Shown in pieces: positions 5,480-6,150 of a stretch of DNA of 6,150 bases. The number at the start of each line of letters is the position of its first letter. Within the stretch, counting starts at the first letter, position 1. Under the pieces are notes generated by a model. It had not been told where the DNA came from. It saw nothing but the letters and a program-made list of their open reading frames with translations, and did not search any database. The position numbers and the translations under genes are program-made. The DNA is from an uncultured Dyadobacter sp. (lineage in GTDB: Bacteria > Bacteroidota > Bacteroidia > Cytophagales > Spirosomataceae), in contig CAMLNK010000268.1 of assembly GCA_946481035.1 (NCBI GenBank), forward strand, positions 1-6,150. Direction: 5' to 3'.

Positions 5480-6150
5480 ATGACAAAAGCGCATGGGGTT
5501 GTGGCAGCGGTATTGATAGCAGCAGGCATTTCATTGGGTGTACACCGGGCCAACTCACTTCCCAATCATTCTACCATTAAAAAAACGCCAATCGCGAAAA
5601 CCGATTCGGCTGTTACCCGTTCCGAATGGATTTCATTGTATGACTCGCTGGGCCTGAAAAAGCAGGGCTTGTCGGAACGTGCATTCTACTGTGCCTGGTT
5701 TGGTTTTCAGAAAATCAAACTCGATAACCCGATCATGGCGATCGTGGATTTTACGCAATCGTCGCGCAACAAGCGGTTGTATGTGATCGACCTGCTGAAA
5801 AAGAAAGTGCTTTATAATACCTACGTGGCCCACGGCCGCAACTCGGGCAATGAGTTTGCCGAGCATTTTTCGAATGCCAACTCTTCCTACCAATCGAGTT
5901 TAGGTTTTTACAAAACATTAGGTACTTACCAGGGCAAGCACGGCCTTTCGCTCCGTCTCGAAGGACTTGAAAAAGGCATCAACGACCGCGCATTAGAGCG
6001 GGCCATCGTTATGCACGGCGCAGACTACGTAAGCGAAGCATTCATCAGAAATACCGGAAGGCTTGGCCGCAGCCTCGGTTGCCCAGCCGTTTCGATCGCC
6101 GATTCCAAAAAGCTGATCAATATGCTTTACAATGGCGCCGGGCTGTTTAT
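5480..6150 (+). CDS. Murein L,D-transpeptidase catalytic-domain protein (YkuD_2 type), 3' end missing
   Basis: The reading frame from ATG 5480 stays open to the window edge (223 complete codons). Residues about 5-21 (HGVVAAVLIAAGISLGV) form a signal peptide or membrane anchor, followed by a Ser/Thr/Lys-rich linker to about 45. The domain of the YkuD_2 family is clear: PIMAIVDFTQSSRNKRLYVIDL (84-105), YVAHGRNSGNEFAEHFSN (115-132), SSLGFYKTLGTYQGKHGLSLRL (139-160), GLEKGINDRALERAIVMHGADYV (162-184) and RLGRSLGCPAV (194-204). His179 and Cys201 are the expected catalytic pair, with SLGC in the usual active-site arrangement. Such enzymes act in the periplasm on peptidoglycan stem peptides, making 3-3 cross-links or attaching proteins; which of these applies here is unknown. 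The family is usually little longer than this, so probably only a short C-terminus is missing. It stands alone after a terminator. Confidence 0.92.
   Translation, partial: MTKAHGVVAAVLIAAGISLGVHRANSLPNHSTIKKTPIAKTDSAVTRSEWISLYDSLGLKKQGLSERAFYCAWFGFQKIKLDNPIMAIVDFTQSSRNKRLYVIDLLKKKVLYNTYVAHGRNSGNEFAEHFSNANSSYQSSLGFYKTLGTYQGKHGLSLRLEGLEKGINDRALERAIVMHGADYVSEAFIRNTGRLGRSLGCPAVSIADSKKLINMLYNGAGLF

Overview
The window looks like chromosome of a Bacteroidota bacterium of the Cytophagales type, with Dyadobacter or a relative as the best guess. The evidence is moderate-to-high GC, AT-rich start regions without clear Shine-Dalgarno sequences, a YkuD_2-type L,D-transpeptidase, a short TyrA without an ACT domain paired with a class I aminotransferase, and non-coding spacers filled with short-period GTCA/GACC repeats. 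This placement is inferred from gene style; no marker gene is present.

Layout from left to right. Positions 1-134 (minus) hold the N-terminus of a secreted SGNH/GDSL hydrolase. Positions 276-2872 (minus) hold a molybdate-type ABC importer in the order modA, modB, modC: a lipoprotein binding protein, a permease starting with TTG, and an ATPase whose probable GTG start overlaps modB by 20 bp. modA and modB are separated by 277 bp made almost entirely of a 10-bp-period repeat array that reverses orientation in the middle. Positions 2873-3159 form the divergent spacer between modA and an aminotransferase; it has long open frames that are probably not genes, and several inverted repeats. Positions 3160-5202 (plus) hold a two-gene aromatic amino acid unit: a PLP aminotransferase and, 27 bp later, prephenate dehydrogenase (tyrA). 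After tyrA come a repeat/hairpin element (5202-5320) and a strong intrinsic terminator (5360-5400). Positions 5480-6150 (plus) hold a membrane-anchored or secreted L,D-transpeptidase that runs off the window.

The two metabolic units are independent and divergent. ModABC would import molybdate (or tungstate) for molybdenum cofactor enzymes. TyrA converts prephenate to 4-hydroxyphenylpyruvate, and the neighbouring aminotransferase could transaminate this to tyrosine (and phenylpyruvate to phenylalanine).

The most unusual content is non-coding. Three spacers, after modC, modA and tyrA, carry the same kind of element: perfectly phased 7-bp or 10-bp tandem repeats with a GGTC/GTCA core, arranged as inverted arms, each touching or containing the stop codon of the gene before it. 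The 27 bp downstream of tyrA match a segment downstream of modA at 25 positions. This looks like a dispersed repeat family attached to gene 3' ends. No new enzyme system or defence system is visible.
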